The notes below the pieces were generated by a model, which did not search any database, was not told where the DNA came from, and was given only the letters and a program-made list of their open reading frames with translations. This document shows positions 54,157 to 63,101 of a stretch of 64,000 nt of DNA, in pieces (the first letter of the stretch is position 1; every line of letters begins with the position of its first letter). The stretch is from Bifidobacteriaceae bacterium. Its GTDB lineage: Bacteria; Actinomycetota; Actinomycetes; Actinomycetales; Bifidobacteriaceae. The position numbers and the translations under genes are program-made. The DNA is taken from assembly GCA_022651005.1 (NCBI GenBank), contig JALCQD010000004.1, positions 124,001 to 188,000 of the forward strand, written 5' to 3'.

Positions 54157-55758
54157 CTACTTCTTCTCCAGGCTCCACAGCGGTAGATAGCAGTTCAGCA
54201 TGTTCGTGGGTGTTCCGCTCAGTGTGGTGCTCCATGCGGAAGCCACCTTTTCTGTGTACAGCCAGTCCGCGGGGGCGTCGGTGACCAGCGTTGCCGCCGC
54301 TTGTTTCAGCTTCGATGTGTAACCGGCTTCCGTGGTTGCCGCAAGTGCCTTTTTATAGGTGACATCCGCTTCGGGAGAGTCATAGGTCCACCAGTTGGTG
54401 CCCGAGAACCAAAGTCCGGCATCGTGACTGGCGTCTTGAGTGAACAGTGCCATGTCGTACTGCATGCTGCCCGTGACGTCCTTCTTCCACTGCGCCGCTG
54501 ATAGCTGATGCGCGAAGACGGAAATTCCCAGCGCCTTGTACTGTGCCACGATGTTTTCGGCCACTGGTTTCAAAGATGCGTCAGAGTACGCAAGCTTGAA
54601 GTTGGTGAAGAGGCCTCCGAAGTAGGCGCGTTCGGCATTACCCTTGGCAATATCTGTTCCGAAGACGCCCGTGAGATCCGAATATCCGGGATCGAGCGCC
54701 GGCACAGGGCCTCCTAGAGTGGTGCCGAGGCCTCCGAGTGCGCTTGAAATAAGGGTTTTCTTGTTCAGCAACATGCGTGCCGCTTGCCGCACGCGCTTGT
54801 CGGAGAGAAGTGAATTGTCGTTCGCGTTATAGACGAGCACAGTTTTCGCCGTGGTCTCTCCCGTTTTTGCAACCAGGTGTGAAGACTTCTTTGCGCTCGC
54901 ATATTCTGCGGAACTCAAGCCCACGGCCCCTTGCACGGTGCCGTTTTTGAGTGCGGTCGTGACCTTCGCGCTTCCACCGAGACCGGCAAATGAGCGCAGG
55001 GTGATGGCCGCCATTTTCGGAGCCGTGCCCCAATACTGAGCATTCCGAGTGAGAGACACAGACTTGTTGGCGGCAAACGCGCTGACAGTGAAAGGTCCGG
55101 TTCCCAAGGGAATGGCGGCACTACCGCCCGGCTGAGCGGTGACACGGCTGTACACCAACCCGCCACGTCCGCCGAGAGCCCACAGCAAATTGGGGCTGGG
55201 GGCCGACAGCGTGATGACAACTGTGGCGTCGTCGCGTGCGGTGACACCGCTCAGATTTGCAAGTTCAGAGCTGCCAGGATATTTCTTGGTGACGATTTGC
55301 TGCAGAGACCACACGACGTCGGAGGCGGTGAGCTCGGAGCCATCCGAAAAGGTGAGGTGATCGCGCAGATGAAAGGTGTAGGTGCGCGCGTCGGACGATA
55401 CCGTCCACGAGGAGGCAAGCCCGGGAACGGCCGCGTTCTTTTCGTCGCGTGCTGTCAGGCCTTCGTACACATTGCCGAGCAGCGCCTGCTCCGTGGACCG
55501 ATCGTTTGTTGATCGGATATCGAGTGTTGCGGGAGTCTTCGGCACGGCAATCGTGGCAGTGTCGTGAGAGAGGCCGCTGGAACCGGGAAGTGCGGGAGTG
55601 GGAAGCACATGGAGGACAAAGGAGGCCACGAGATAGGCCACGACGCACAACACGGCGATAAGGAGCGCAAAGAGTCCGCCGCGTGCCAGCCCGCCGCGCT
55701 TGTGGCCGCGCTCGCGGTGAGTGCCTCGGTAAGCGTTCTGCTGTGATTCTTCGCTCAT
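54157..55758 (-). CDS. ABC-type peptide-binding protein (SBP family 5), membrane-anchored
   Basis: The protein of ~533 residues starts at MSEESQQNAYRG (55758). An arginine-rich N-terminus is followed by one transmembrane helix (about residues 30-50) with no lipobox, so it is probably a membrane-anchored extracellular protein. The SBP_bac_5 domain starts TPATLDIRSTNDRSTEQALLGN and includes TFHLRDHLTFSDGSELTASDVVWSL. These bind oligopeptides, or nickel, for an ABC importer; no permease genes are nearby. Confidence 0.85.
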   Translation of the reverse strand: MSEESQQNAYRGTHRERGHKRGGLARGGLFALLIAVLCVVAYLVASFVLHVLPTPALPGSSGLSHDTATIAVPKTPATLDIRSTNDRSTEQALLGNVYEGLTARDEKNAAVPGLASSWTVSSDARTYTFHLRDHLTFSDGSELTASDVVWSLQQIVTKKYPGSSELANLSGVTARDDATVVITLSAPSPNLLWALGGRGGLVYSRVTAQPGGSAAIPLGTGPFTVSAFAANKSVSLTRNAQYWGTAPKMAAITLRSFAGLGGSAKVTTALKNGTVQGAVGLSSAEYASAKKSSHLVAKTGETTAKTVLVYNANDNSLLSDKRVRQAARMLLNKKTLISSALGGLGTTLGGPVPALDPGYSDLTGVFGTDIAKGNAERAYFGGLFTNFKLAYSDASLKPVAENIVAQYKALGISVFAHQLSAAQWKKDVTGSMQYDMALFTQDASHDAGLWFSGTNWWTYDSPEADVTYKKALAATTEAGYTSKLKQAAATLVTDAPADWLYTEKVASAWSTTLSGTPTNMLNCYLPLWSLEKK

Positions 55759-55819
55759 GTTTTCCCAGCTTATCGTGCTCCCTCTCGCCAGGTGACGCAC
55801 GTCGTATTAATCTGGAATT

Positions 55820-56533
55820 GTGCCACGAGAGTTGAAGAAGGATCGCATCGCGAGGATGCACCAAGAATACGCAGAGCTCATCAAACTTTTCCCCCATCCC
55901 AAGCCCGCGCTGGATTACACCACGCCGTTGGAGCTGTTGGTGGCAACGGTTCTCAGCGCGCAGACCACGGATATCCGCGTCAACAGCATCACGTCTGAGC
56001 TCTTTTCTCGCTTTCCGGCCGCTAAGGATTATGCACAGGCCTCGCTTGGAGACATCGAGCAGATCATTCATCCTCTGGGCTTCTACCGTTCCAAGGCGAA
56101 GCACCTCATCGGGTTGGGAGCCGCACTCGACGAACGGTTCGGAGGCAGCGTTCCCTCCACGATGGAGGAATTGGTGAGTCTGCCGGGAGTCGGCCGAAAA
56201 ACTGCGAACGTGGTGCTCGGCAACGCCTTCAACGTGCCCGGATTTCCCGTGGATACGCATGTCATCCGCGTCACGGGCCGGCTGCGGTGGCAGAACGAAT
56301 GGCGCAAACCCACTCCGGATCCCAAGATCATCGAAAAACAGGTAACGGAATGCTTTCCGCCTGAGGAATGGACAGACCTATCGCATCGGCTGATTTTCTT
56401 GGGACGGCAGATCTGCCATGCTCGTTCTCCGCAATGCTCGGTGTGCCCTTTGGCGCCCACGTGCCCCAGTGCGCCGAAGTTTCTGAGAGAAGCGGGAGAG
56501 AAGGCGTCGGAGAAAGAGGCAGCACAGAGGTAG
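55820..56533 (+). CDS. nth: Endonuclease III
   Basis: The 237-residue base-excision glycosylase starts at a GTG. It has the catalytic Lys on the helix-hairpin-helix LPGVGRKTANVVLGNAF near residues 119-135, the Asp in FPVDTHVIRVTGRL and the 4Fe-4S cluster C-x6-C-x2-C-x5-C in CHARSPQCSVCPLAPTC. It excises oxidised pyrimidines. Confidence 0.95.
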   Translation: MPRELKKDRIARMHQEYAELIKLFPHPKPALDYTTPLELLVATVLSAQTTDIRVNSITSELFSRFPAAKDYAQASLGDIEQIIHPLGFYRSKAKHLIGLGAALDERFGGSVPSTMEELVSLPGVGRKTANVVLGNAFNVPGFPVDTHVIRVTGRLRWQNEWRKPTPDPKIIEKQVTECFPPEEWTDLSHRLIFLGRQICHARSPQCSVCPLAPTCPSAPKFLREAGEKASEKEAAQR

Positions 56534-56565
56534 AGCGGCTGAGCTCTAGCAACCTCTTTATCGGC

Positions 56566-57300
56566 TTACTTATCGTCGCTCGTTGCGCCGTCTTCCGGCG
56601 GATCGAAGCGGTAGCCCACGTTTCGTACGGTTCCAATGAGATGCTCGTATTCGCTGCCGAGCTTGGCGCGCAGGCGACGAATATGAACGTCCACCGTGCG
56701 GGTGCCGCCGTAATAGTCATACCCCCACACCTCTTGCAGAAGCTGGGCGCGGGTGAAGACACGGCCGGGGTGCTGCACCAAGTACTTGAGTAGTTCGAAC
56801 TCCTTGTAGGCCAGATCAATGGGCTTGCCGCCCAGACTCGCCGTGTACCCGTTGGTGTCGATGATGAGCTCGCCAGACATAATGTGACCGTCCTCGGCCT
56901 CGACCTCGGTTGTGGAAGCTGAGGTGGCAGCGCTCGGCGCCACAATGCCGTGAACACCTCGTTCGGAGACGAGCCGCAGACGGGCCTCCACCTCAGCGGG
57001 AGAGGCGGAGGAAAGGATGAGATCGGAGATACCCCATTCGGAATTGATGACGGTGAAACCGCCTTCGGTGAGCACCAGGATGATGGGGACGGAAAGCCCG
57101 GAAGCGTGAATAACGCGGCACAGAGTCTTGGCCGTTGCCAAATCGTCGCGGGCGTCAAGGAACAGAATGGTGTATTCCGGCATTTTGACAAGGGAGCCCG
57201 CATCCATCGGTAGGACGCGCACCCTGTGCGACAGCAGCGCAAGGGAAGGCAACACAGATGCAGGATCTTCTGCTGATGTCAGCAGGGTCAAATCTGTCAC
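56566..57300 (-). CDS. glnR: GlnR-like OmpR-family orphan regulator
   Basis: The 244-residue protein has an atypical receiver: a lone Asp49 in FLDARDD, without the early acidic pair or the late Lys of a normal phosphorylation pocket. The C-terminal winged helix has YKEFELLKYLVQHPGRVFTR and TVDVHIRRLRAKLG. This matches GlnR, the actinobacterial nitrogen regulator that works without a partner kinase. The other family option is an ordinary OmpR regulator; no kinase gene is adjacent. Confidence 0.78.
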   Translation of the reverse strand: MTDLTLLTSAEDPASVLPSLALLSHRVRVLPMDAGSLVKMPEYTILFLDARDDLATAKTLCRVIHASGLSVPIILVLTEGGFTVINSEWGISDLILSSASPAEVEARLRLVSERGVHGIVAPSAATSASTTEVEAEDGHIMSGELIIDTNGYTASLGGKPIDLAYKEFELLKYLVQHPGRVFTRAQLLQEVWGYDYYGGTRTVDVHIRRLRAKLGSEYEHLIGTVRNVGYRFDPPEDGATSDDK

Positions 57301-57482
57301 GTTTCATCCTTCCACGTGGGATTGTGCTTTTCATTGTAACCGTGGGCGTTCACACACCCGAAGTAATTGTTGCGCATTAAATCGGCGCGACTGGGTATTG
57401 TGAGAGGCAATGTTGTGCGACACGCTGGACTACCACTCGTTATCCTAGCAATTGCAGTGAACGTGAGCGAAAGAGATGTCGA

Positions 57483-58199
57483 ATGTCAAAACGCAGTGAC
57501 TCCTCTCAGGCCGATTCGGTTGCCCTTCGGCACCGGTTGTGGGCAACGTGGGGAATCGTCTTTGCTGTTACTCTTGTGCCCGTTTTCCTGCTATCGCTTT
57601 TCCCCGCTCTGCCGCGCATCGCCTCGACGAGCGTGTCGGCGGTTCTCGGACTCGCTGCAGTTGTCCTTCTGGTGATCTGCGTTCCCACTACCCGCATGGT
57701 CACGCCGGGTGCCTCTCGCTGTGTGGCGGCGGTCTTTGGAACTGTGTCGGTGCTTCTCGCCTGGGTGGTGAGTAGGGGAGACTCCACTGATTCAGAGATG
57801 TGGAACTCTGTTCGCCTCTGGCTTGTGGCATCGGTGGTAGAGCTTGTGGTGGCGCTCATCGGAGGCTTTGCGTTCGAAATGGCGCGAAGGAATCGCGCTC
57901 GCCTCATTGAGTCGTTAAGCACTTTCGTCGCGGCAGGAATGGTGGCGTGGTCTGCGGGCGGCTGGGTTTTTGCTGCCGACGCATTCTCAGCACCTGCAGG
58001 GCGCTGGGTGTCGGCCGCCATCGTTGTGGTAATTTCCGTACTTCTGATGATCGCTCTGTCTGGAGGCATCAACGCCGATAGTTCTGATGGCGGAAATTCT
58101 GCAGGTCGGGCACGCTTGAATGCACTCGGCATCATTCCGGTGGCGTTGTCGGGACTTGCAGTGCCGCTGACGGTGTTGCTGGTCGTCGTCATCTTCTAA
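57483..58199 (+). CDS. Membrane protein of unknown function
   Basis: Unrecognised. The 238-residue protein has seven hydrophobic segments and short charged loops, with no signal peptide distinct from helix 1. It is divergent from glnR, and a terminator follows. Confidence 0.65.
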   Translation: MSKRSDSSQADSVALRHRLWATWGIVFAVTLVPVFLLSLFPALPRIASTSVSAVLGLAAVVLLVICVPTTRMVTPGASRCVAAVFGTVSVLLAWVVSRGDSTDSEMWNSVRLWLVASVVELVVALIGGFAFEMARRNRARLIESLSTFVAAGMVAWSAGGWVFAADAFSAPAGRWVSAAIVVVISVLLMIALSGGINADSSDGGNSAGRARLNALGIIPVALSGLAVPLTVLLVVVIF

Positions 58200-58257
58200 C
58201 CGAGTGTCCCAGAGGTGCGGGTCTTATAAATTAACTGCATCGTAATCGACTGAAACG

Positions 58258-58293
58258 AAGGGGACCAGCTACCTTATGGCAGCTGGTCCCCTT
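58258..58293. terminator. 13-bp perfect hairpin between convergent genes
   Basis: AAGGGGACCAGCT and its exact complement enclose ACCTTATGGC, between the membrane protein and ppa. No U tract follows. Confidence 0.65.
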
Positions 58294-58364
58294 ACGCGTT
58301 GTGTGCTATCTGTGCCTCATACGCTACTCACTGAGGTGAGCAGATAGCCGAAGTTCAGTGACGA

Positions 58365-58859
58365 TTACTCGCCCTGCTCCGCGAGGCGCTTACGGGAAGC
58401 GACAATCTGCTTCTCCGCCTCAGCGGCGTCAGTCCAATAATCTCCGGGCTTGACTTCCTTGCCGGGCTCCAAGGCCTTGTACTGCTCGAAGAAGTGCTTG
58501 ATTTCTGCCTTGTGGTACTCGGACACGTCGGACACGTCCTGGATGTTGTCATAGCGCACGTCGGCGGGAACGCAGAGAACCTTGTCGTCGCCACCGGCCT
58601 CGTCCACCATGTGGTACAGGCCAACGGCGCGGCATTCAACAACGCAGCCGGGGAACACGGAATTCGGCAGCATTACGAGTGCGTCGAGGGGATCGCCGTC
58701 CTCGCCCAAGGTGTCCTCGATGTAGCCGTAGTCGTCCGGGTATCCCATGGACGTGAAAAGCGTGCGGTCGAGCGTGATGCGGCCGGTCTCATGGTCCACT
58801 TCGTACTTGTTGCGCGATCCGCGCGGAATCTCAACGAGAACGTTGAAAGTTTCAGCCAT
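58365..58859 (-). CDS. ppa: Inorganic pyrophosphatase (family I)
   Basis: The 164-residue protein has [20 protein letters not shown] at the N-terminus and the signature DGDPLDALV near residues 55-63, with the Asp cluster that binds Mg2+. It hydrolyses pyrophosphate. Confidence 0.96.
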   Translation of the reverse strand: MAETFNVLVEIPRGSRNKYEVDHETGRITLDRTLFTSMGYPDDYGYIEDTLGEDGDPLDALVMLPNSVFPGCVVECRAVGLYHMVDEAGGDDKVLCVPADVRYDNIQDVSDVSEYHKAEIKHFFEQYKALEPGKEVKPGDYWTDAAEAEKQIVASRKRLAEQGE

Positions 58860-58982
58860 TGGTTGCTCCTTGAAGCTATGGAATTTCTGACATGCCTCAG
58901 TTTAGGTGGCGTGCTTGATTTTCCTCAAATCGTTTCGGACAGTGGCGTTGGTAGCTTTGCCTGTGGCGTTGCCACTATGAGG

Positions 58983-61181
58983 TCATTGCGCTCCGTAGTG
59001 CACGCTCAGTACATGTGCCACGTCTGCCCACGGCGCCAAAGATACGGTGGGATTCGCATTCCACGAGAATTCCCGACCCGTCAGCTCGTCGTGGACGGTG
59101 AACTGTGCGGCGGTGTCGGCGAATCCCAGCGCGGCAAGGTCGAGATGAAGGTGTGATGACTGCGAATTATGTGCGTCAAGGTTGACGACCACGATGAGTC
59201 CATCTGGCGTCTCTGTGCCCGTGAGTTCTGCCGGGGTGAAGCGCGAGAAGGCAAGAATCTGACCATTGTCGGAGCCGTGCACAACGAGATTGTGATAGCT
59301 GCGCGTGCTGGGGTGGGTGGCTCGAATCCTATTGAGTGCCGTGAGCAAGGTCGAGATGCCGTAGCTGGGAGCTTTGTTCCAATCACGCACTTTGATCTCG
59401 TACTTTTCGTTGTCAAGCTGTTCTTCGGAGCCTGTGCGCTGCACATTCTCGATGAGTTCGTAGCCGTTGTAAATTCCCCAGGAGGGACTTCCCATGGCTG
59501 CCAGCACGGCGCGGATGGCGTGGCCTGCGATGCCGTTGTCGCGCAAATAGGCGGTGAGGATATCGGGGGTGGTGGGCCAGAAGGTGTTGTGCTGGAAGAA
59601 TCCCTCATCGGAGTCGGGGCCGCACGTCTCACTCAGGTACGCCGCCAATTCGTCCTTGGTATTGCGCCACGGGAAGTAGCAGTGAGACTGCGTGAACCCC
59701 GCATAGCTGAGCGCTCGCATCATCGCAGGCCGGGTGAACGCCTCTGCGAGGAAAAGGATCTCGGGATGGCGGTGCGTGACGGTGGTGATGACGTGTTGCC
59801 AAAATGCCAAGGGTTTCGTGTGCGGATTGTCAACGCGGAAAATCGTAACACCCGCTGCAATCCAGACCTCAAGAACTCGGACTACTTCCTTTTCCAGTCC
59901 CGGCATGTCCCGATCGAAGTCGATGGGGTAGATGTCTTGATATTTTTTCGGCGGATTTTCTGCAAAAGCGATGCTGCCGTCCGCCTTGTGACGGAACCAT
60001 TCGGGATGACTCTTTACCCATGGGTGGTCAGGGGAGCACTGCAGCGCGAAATCGAGGGCTACCTCGAGTCCGAGAGCGTGGGCATGAGCGGTGAGCGCTG
60101 TGAAATCCTTCATCGTGCCCAACGCGGGGTCAACGGTATCGTGGCCGCCGGCGGAGGAACCGATGGCCCAAGGGGAGCCCGGGTCGTTGGGCGCGGCGTC
60201 GAGTGCGTTGTTGCGGCCCTTACGATGCGTGGTTCCCACGGGGAATATCGGCGGGATGTACGCGATGGTGAAGCCCTGTTGTGCCGCCCTGTCCAGTCCG
60301 GAAACGGCCGTTTTGAGCGTTCCGGGGATAAGCTTGTGCGTTTTGTTGTCGTAGTGCGCTCCCTCCGAGCGAGGGAAGAACTGGTACCACGCAGCGGTGC
60401 TCGAGTGCGGTCGCTCGACGGTGAGTGGGAGTGGGTGAGATTGTGTGACGCCCACGCGCAGCGGTGCGACGCTGGCAAGACGGTGAATTTGTGGTGCGTC
60501 GGCTGCGCTCAGGCGCGTGCCCGCATCGAGCGTTGCGTCTGCGAGACGAGCAACCGCGGAGAGCAACGTCGCGCGGTCGGTTGGGGTGAGAGGAAGGGGA
60601 GTGTCGTCTCTGAAGGTTTTTTCTTCTCTTCCTTTTCCTTTTTCTTTTCCTCTTCCTGCGGGTGTGGCGCGCGCCCATCGCTCGAGAAGTCGCGCTCCCT
60701 CGGCAAGGATATTTTCAACGTCATCGTTCATGCTCACCTTGATGCGCGCATCGTGGAGCCAGAAGTCATAGACGTCTTCCCAGCCTTCGAAAATCAGCGT
60801 CCACGAGCCGAGGTCTGCCTTGAGTTTCGGAAAATCCTCTTCCCATGGCAGAACGGTGCTGGGTTGGCCGGCGTGCACGTTCGCCTCGAAATAATCGAGG
60901 CCAGGATTGGTGCATCGCATGGGGGTGCGAGAGGCAAGAGTGCCGTTCGGACGGTACGCCGCCACTGTGGCGCCCACCTGTGCTCTGCCTTCCATGAAAA
61001 TTTGAGCACTTGTGGTGAAATGTTCTCCGATCTCGACGCGTGCCGGGAAGCGGCCAGCCTCGGCACAGGGGAACGCATTTATGATTCCGATGCGCCCGAA
61101 GTGAGCATTCTGGGAATGTGCGGTGTCTGCGGTGTCAGCGGTTGTTCCGAAACGAGCGTCGTCGATCTTTTCGGCTGCCAT
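58983..61181 (-). CDS. glgE: Alpha-1,4-glucan:maltose-1-phosphate maltosyltransferase GlgE
   Basis: The 732-residue GH13 enzyme has an N-terminal beta domain (VEIGEHFTTSAQIFMEGR), the family motifs GRNNALDAAPNDPGSPWAIGS, VALDFALQCSPDHPWVKSHP, FRVDNPHTKPLAFW (nucleophile Asp), ILFLAEAF (acid/base Glu) and FWPTTPDILTAYL. It extends glucan with maltose from maltose-1-phosphate. It is divergent from hsp20; AAGGAGG precedes the ATG. Its usual partners (treS, mak/pep2, glgB, glgM) are not in the window. Confidence 0.93.
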   Translation of the reverse strand: MAAEKIDDARFGTTADTADTAHSQNAHFGRIGIINAFPCAEAGRFPARVEIGEHFTTSAQIFMEGRAQVGATVAAYRPNGTLASRTPMRCTNPGLDYFEANVHAGQPSTVLPWEEDFPKLKADLGSWTLIFEGWEDVYDFWLHDARIKVSMNDDVENILAEGARLLERWARATPAGRGKEKGKGREEKTFRDDTPLPLTPTDRATLLSAVARLADATLDAGTRLSAADAPQIHRLASVAPLRVGVTQSHPLPLTVERPHSSTAAWYQFFPRSEGAHYDNKTHKLIPGTLKTAVSGLDRAAQQGFTIAYIPPIFPVGTTHRKGRNNALDAAPNDPGSPWAIGSSAGGHDTVDPALGTMKDFTALTAHAHALGLEVALDFALQCSPDHPWVKSHPEWFRHKADGSIAFAENPPKKYQDIYPIDFDRDMPGLEKEVVRVLEVWIAAGVTIFRVDNPHTKPLAFWQHVITTVTHRHPEILFLAEAFTRPAMMRALSYAGFTQSHCYFPWRNTKDELAAYLSETCGPDSDEGFFQHNTFWPTTPDILTAYLRDNGIAGHAIRAVLAAMGSPSWGIYNGYELIENVQRTGSEEQLDNEKYEIKVRDWNKAPSYGISTLLTALNRIRATHPSTRSYHNLVVHGSDNGQILAFSRFTPAELTGTETPDGLIVVVNLDAHNSQSSHLHLDLAALGFADTAAQFTVHDELTGREFSWNANPTVSLAPWADVAHVLSVHYGAQ

Positions 61182-61270
61182 GGACCCTCCTTGGGACTTC
61201 CTGTGGATACGGATCTGTGTGGCTTCATTCTACTTCCTTTAGGGATGGTTGTGCGACCACCCATTCAGAA

Positions 61271-61291
61271 GTTGAGTCACCTAGACTCAGG
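61271..61291 (+). promoter_or_regulatory. HAIR element (HspR operator) upstream of hsp20
   Basis: GTTGAGT-CACCTAG-ACTCAGG matches the HspR inverted-repeat consensus CTTGAGT-N7-ACTCAAG with one change in each half. It overlaps a possible -35 (TTGAGT) with TATGCC 17 bp further on. Binding would repress hsp20 transcription. Confidence 0.75.
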
Positions 61292-61420
61292 TTTTATGCC
61301 CAGGGTAAAAAGCGGGAACGTGCGGGGCTCGTACCGGTTGATCTCAGTGAAGCAAGTAAGCAACAGGAGTTGGCGGTTGAGTTGTATGGACGCGCAATTC
61401 CACGGCGAAAGGGGTAGGCA

Positions 61421-61864
61421 ATGTCAATGCTTCCAGCAATCTTCAATAATTCGGTTTTCGATGATGTTTTCTCTGATCCGTTCTTCAGCACGGAGCCGGC
61501 GAGTGTTCGCTCGGCCTTCGCCAAGAATTCGATGAGCACAGACGTCAAGGAGAAGGACGGCAATTATGAAGTGGCCGTTGAGCTCCCGGGCTTTACGAAG
61601 GATGACGTGAGCGTCGAGGTCAAGGATGGTTATCTCACCATCAGTGCCAAGAAGGAAGAGAACAAGGACGAGAAGGATGCCAATGGCAAGTTCTTGCGTC
61701 GCGAGCGCTATCAGGGTGCGCGCTCTCGCAGCTTCTACATCGGCAAGGATCTCAAGAGCACGGACATCAAGGCAAAGTTCGCTGACGGTGTGCTGTCTCT
61801 GACGTTCCCGAAGGAAGTCGCTCCCGTTGAACAGGAGAAGCAGCTCGTCTCGATTGAGGGCTGA
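61421..61864 (+). CDS. Hsp20/alpha-crystallin small heat-shock protein
   Basis: The 147-residue protein has the N-terminal flexible arm, the alpha-crystallin domain from about residue 40 (YEVAVELPGFTKDDVSVEVKDG), GxLxL-type LSLTFPKEV and a C-terminal IEG tail. It holds unfolding proteins in a form that can be refolded. A HAIR element lies 130 bp upstream and a terminator directly after. Confidence 0.95.
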   Translation: MSMLPAIFNNSVFDDVFSDPFFSTEPASVRSAFAKNSMSTDVKEKDGNYEVAVELPGFTKDDVSVEVKDGYLTISAKKEENKDEKDANGKFLRRERYQGARSRSFYIGKDLKSTDIKAKFADGVLSLTFPKEVAPVEQEKQLVSIEG

Positions 61865-61877
61865 TGTGATGTGGTGA

Positions 61878-61909
61878 GGTCGTCGGGTTATGCCCGGCGG
61901 CCCTTTTTT
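61878..61909 (+). terminator. Rho-independent terminator after hsp20
   Basis: GGTCGTCGGG pairs with CCCGGCGGCC (two G-U) around TTATG, followed by TTTTTT. Confidence 0.9.
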
Positions 61910-61926
61910 GTGTGTAGATAGGCGTC

Positions 61927-61963
61927 GTGCGCACTCGATGCTTATTGATTGTCGAGTGCGCAC
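61927..61963. repeat. Palindromic element R1
   Basis: 12-bp perfect arms (GTGCGCACTCGA and TCGAGTGCGCAC) around TGCTTATTGATTG. It is one of a small family around the 62114-62983 gene. Confidence 0.85.
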
Positions 61964-62011
61964 CCTGATTTGTTAAGAAACCAATAATTGCAGGATTCCG
62001 TCGAGATCATA

Positions 62012-62050
62012 TTTTCGCACTTGATGATTATTGATTGTCGAGTGTGAAAA
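62012..62050. repeat. Palindromic element R2
   Basis: 13-bp arms TTTTCGCACTTGA and TCGAGTGTGAAAA pair with two G-U wobbles and share the TTATTGATTG core of R1. The wobbles suggest selection on the RNA structure or recent drift. Confidence 0.8.
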
Positions 62051-62113
62051 CACATTCGTCCACAACCTATATTCTTCCCTGCCGACGGGTGCTTGCCCGC
62101 TTAAATTTACTAC

Positions 62114-62983
62114 ATGGACTATTCTTTGATTCCCTACCGTGAGGGCGAAATCATGGCCCGTGACCTTGCAAAGAAGCAGGAGTCAATGGCAAAACATTGC
62201 ACCCGAGTGTTTTCGCCAATTCCGGGAGAGCATAAATTAATATGCAGTCATATCACTGCTCTGCAGCTGATAGGTGTTGAGCTTCCCCGGCTTGAGGAGG
62301 GAGAGCTCGTTCTTAACGCAGATACGGTGCATATATGTTCCGGTAAGAAGGCTGCGCGTCCTCGATTAGATGGAGTTAAATCTCACTATTGGTATCCGAC
62401 GACGACATCAGTGACTGCATTAAAAGATTTTTGCTGTGTTTCGCCCATTGTCGCATGGGAGCAAATGGCGGCGTGGGTATCACTCGTAGAATTAGTGGTC
62501 TTGGGCGATTCCATGATGAGAAGAGCCTGGAACTTGAAGAAAGCTACATTTTCACAATTCAATGAGGCATTGTCCAGAGACAGAAATTTTCGAGGACGTC
62601 GAAAATGCTTAAGGGCACTGCCTTTGATGAGGGAGAACACTGATTCGTCACAAGAAACTAGGCTACGTTTAAGAATGGAAGCTATTGGATTCTCTGGTGC
62701 CGTTGTAAATATGAAAATGGCTGATTCGCTCGTTGGCAAGACGTATTACTTTGATATCGCGTATCCTCAGCTTCGCATAGTTCTTGAATATAACGGTCAA
62801 CAGCACGGAAAGCGTGCTCAATGGAAGGTTGATATCGATAAACGCCGTTTCCTCCATCTCGTCGGATGGGAATTGTTTGAAGTTTTCGCAGAAGATCTGA
62901 TGGATGATACGAGATGGAATATTTTGATTGCGTCTATTGTGGCAGTGGCCGGTACCCAGGAAGTATTCGCACTCGGTGAATAA
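62114..62983 (+). CDS. AT-rich DUF559-like endonuclease-fold protein (AbiEi-antitoxin-like N-terminus possible)
   Basis: The 289-residue protein matches a class common in actinobacteria. Residues ~40-160 look like a wHTH/AbiEi-type region (HLICSHITALQLIG-like, VVLGDSMMRRA). The C-terminal part has a DUF559/Vsr-like nuclease core: YYFDIAYPQLRIVLEYNGQQH, then VDIDKRRFLHLVGWELFEVFAEDL, with the Glu and Lys/Arg positions of a PD-(D/E)xK nuclease. Codon use is more AT-rich than neighbours, suggesting acquisition. ATG at 62114 lacks a clear ribosome-binding site; 62153 is an alternative start. It is framed by palindromes R1, R2 and R4. Confidence 0.65.
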   Translation: MDYSLIPYREGEIMARDLAKKQESMAKHCTRVFSPIPGEHKLICSHITALQLIGVELPRLEEGELVLNADTVHICSGKKAARPRLDGVKSHYWYPTTTSVTALKDFCCVSPIVAWEQMAAWVSLVELVVLGDSMMRRAWNLKKATFSQFNEALSRDRNFRGRRKCLRALPLMRENTDSSQETRLRLRMEAIGFSGAVVNMKMADSLVGKTYYFDIAYPQLRIVLEYNGQQHGKRAQWKVDIDKRRFLHLVGWELFEVFAEDLMDDTRWNILIASIVAVAGTQEVFALGE

Positions 62984-63053
62984 AAGTCATTAAGCGCAAA
63001 ATGTTCAAATCGTGAAATCGTTGGAATTGCGGTTGAATAAAACAGAACTCTTA

Positions 63054-63086
63054 TCGCACTCGGTGACTAATAGGCGTCGAGTGCGA
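63054..63086. repeat. Palindromic element R4
   Basis: Arms TCGCACTCG and CGAGTGCGA around GTGACTAATAGGCGT, just after the crp stop on the minus strand. A related half (TTCGCACTCGGTGAATAA) ends the upstream gene at 62966-62983. Confidence 0.8.
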
Positions 63087-63101
63087 AAGAAAGACCCCTC
63101 C

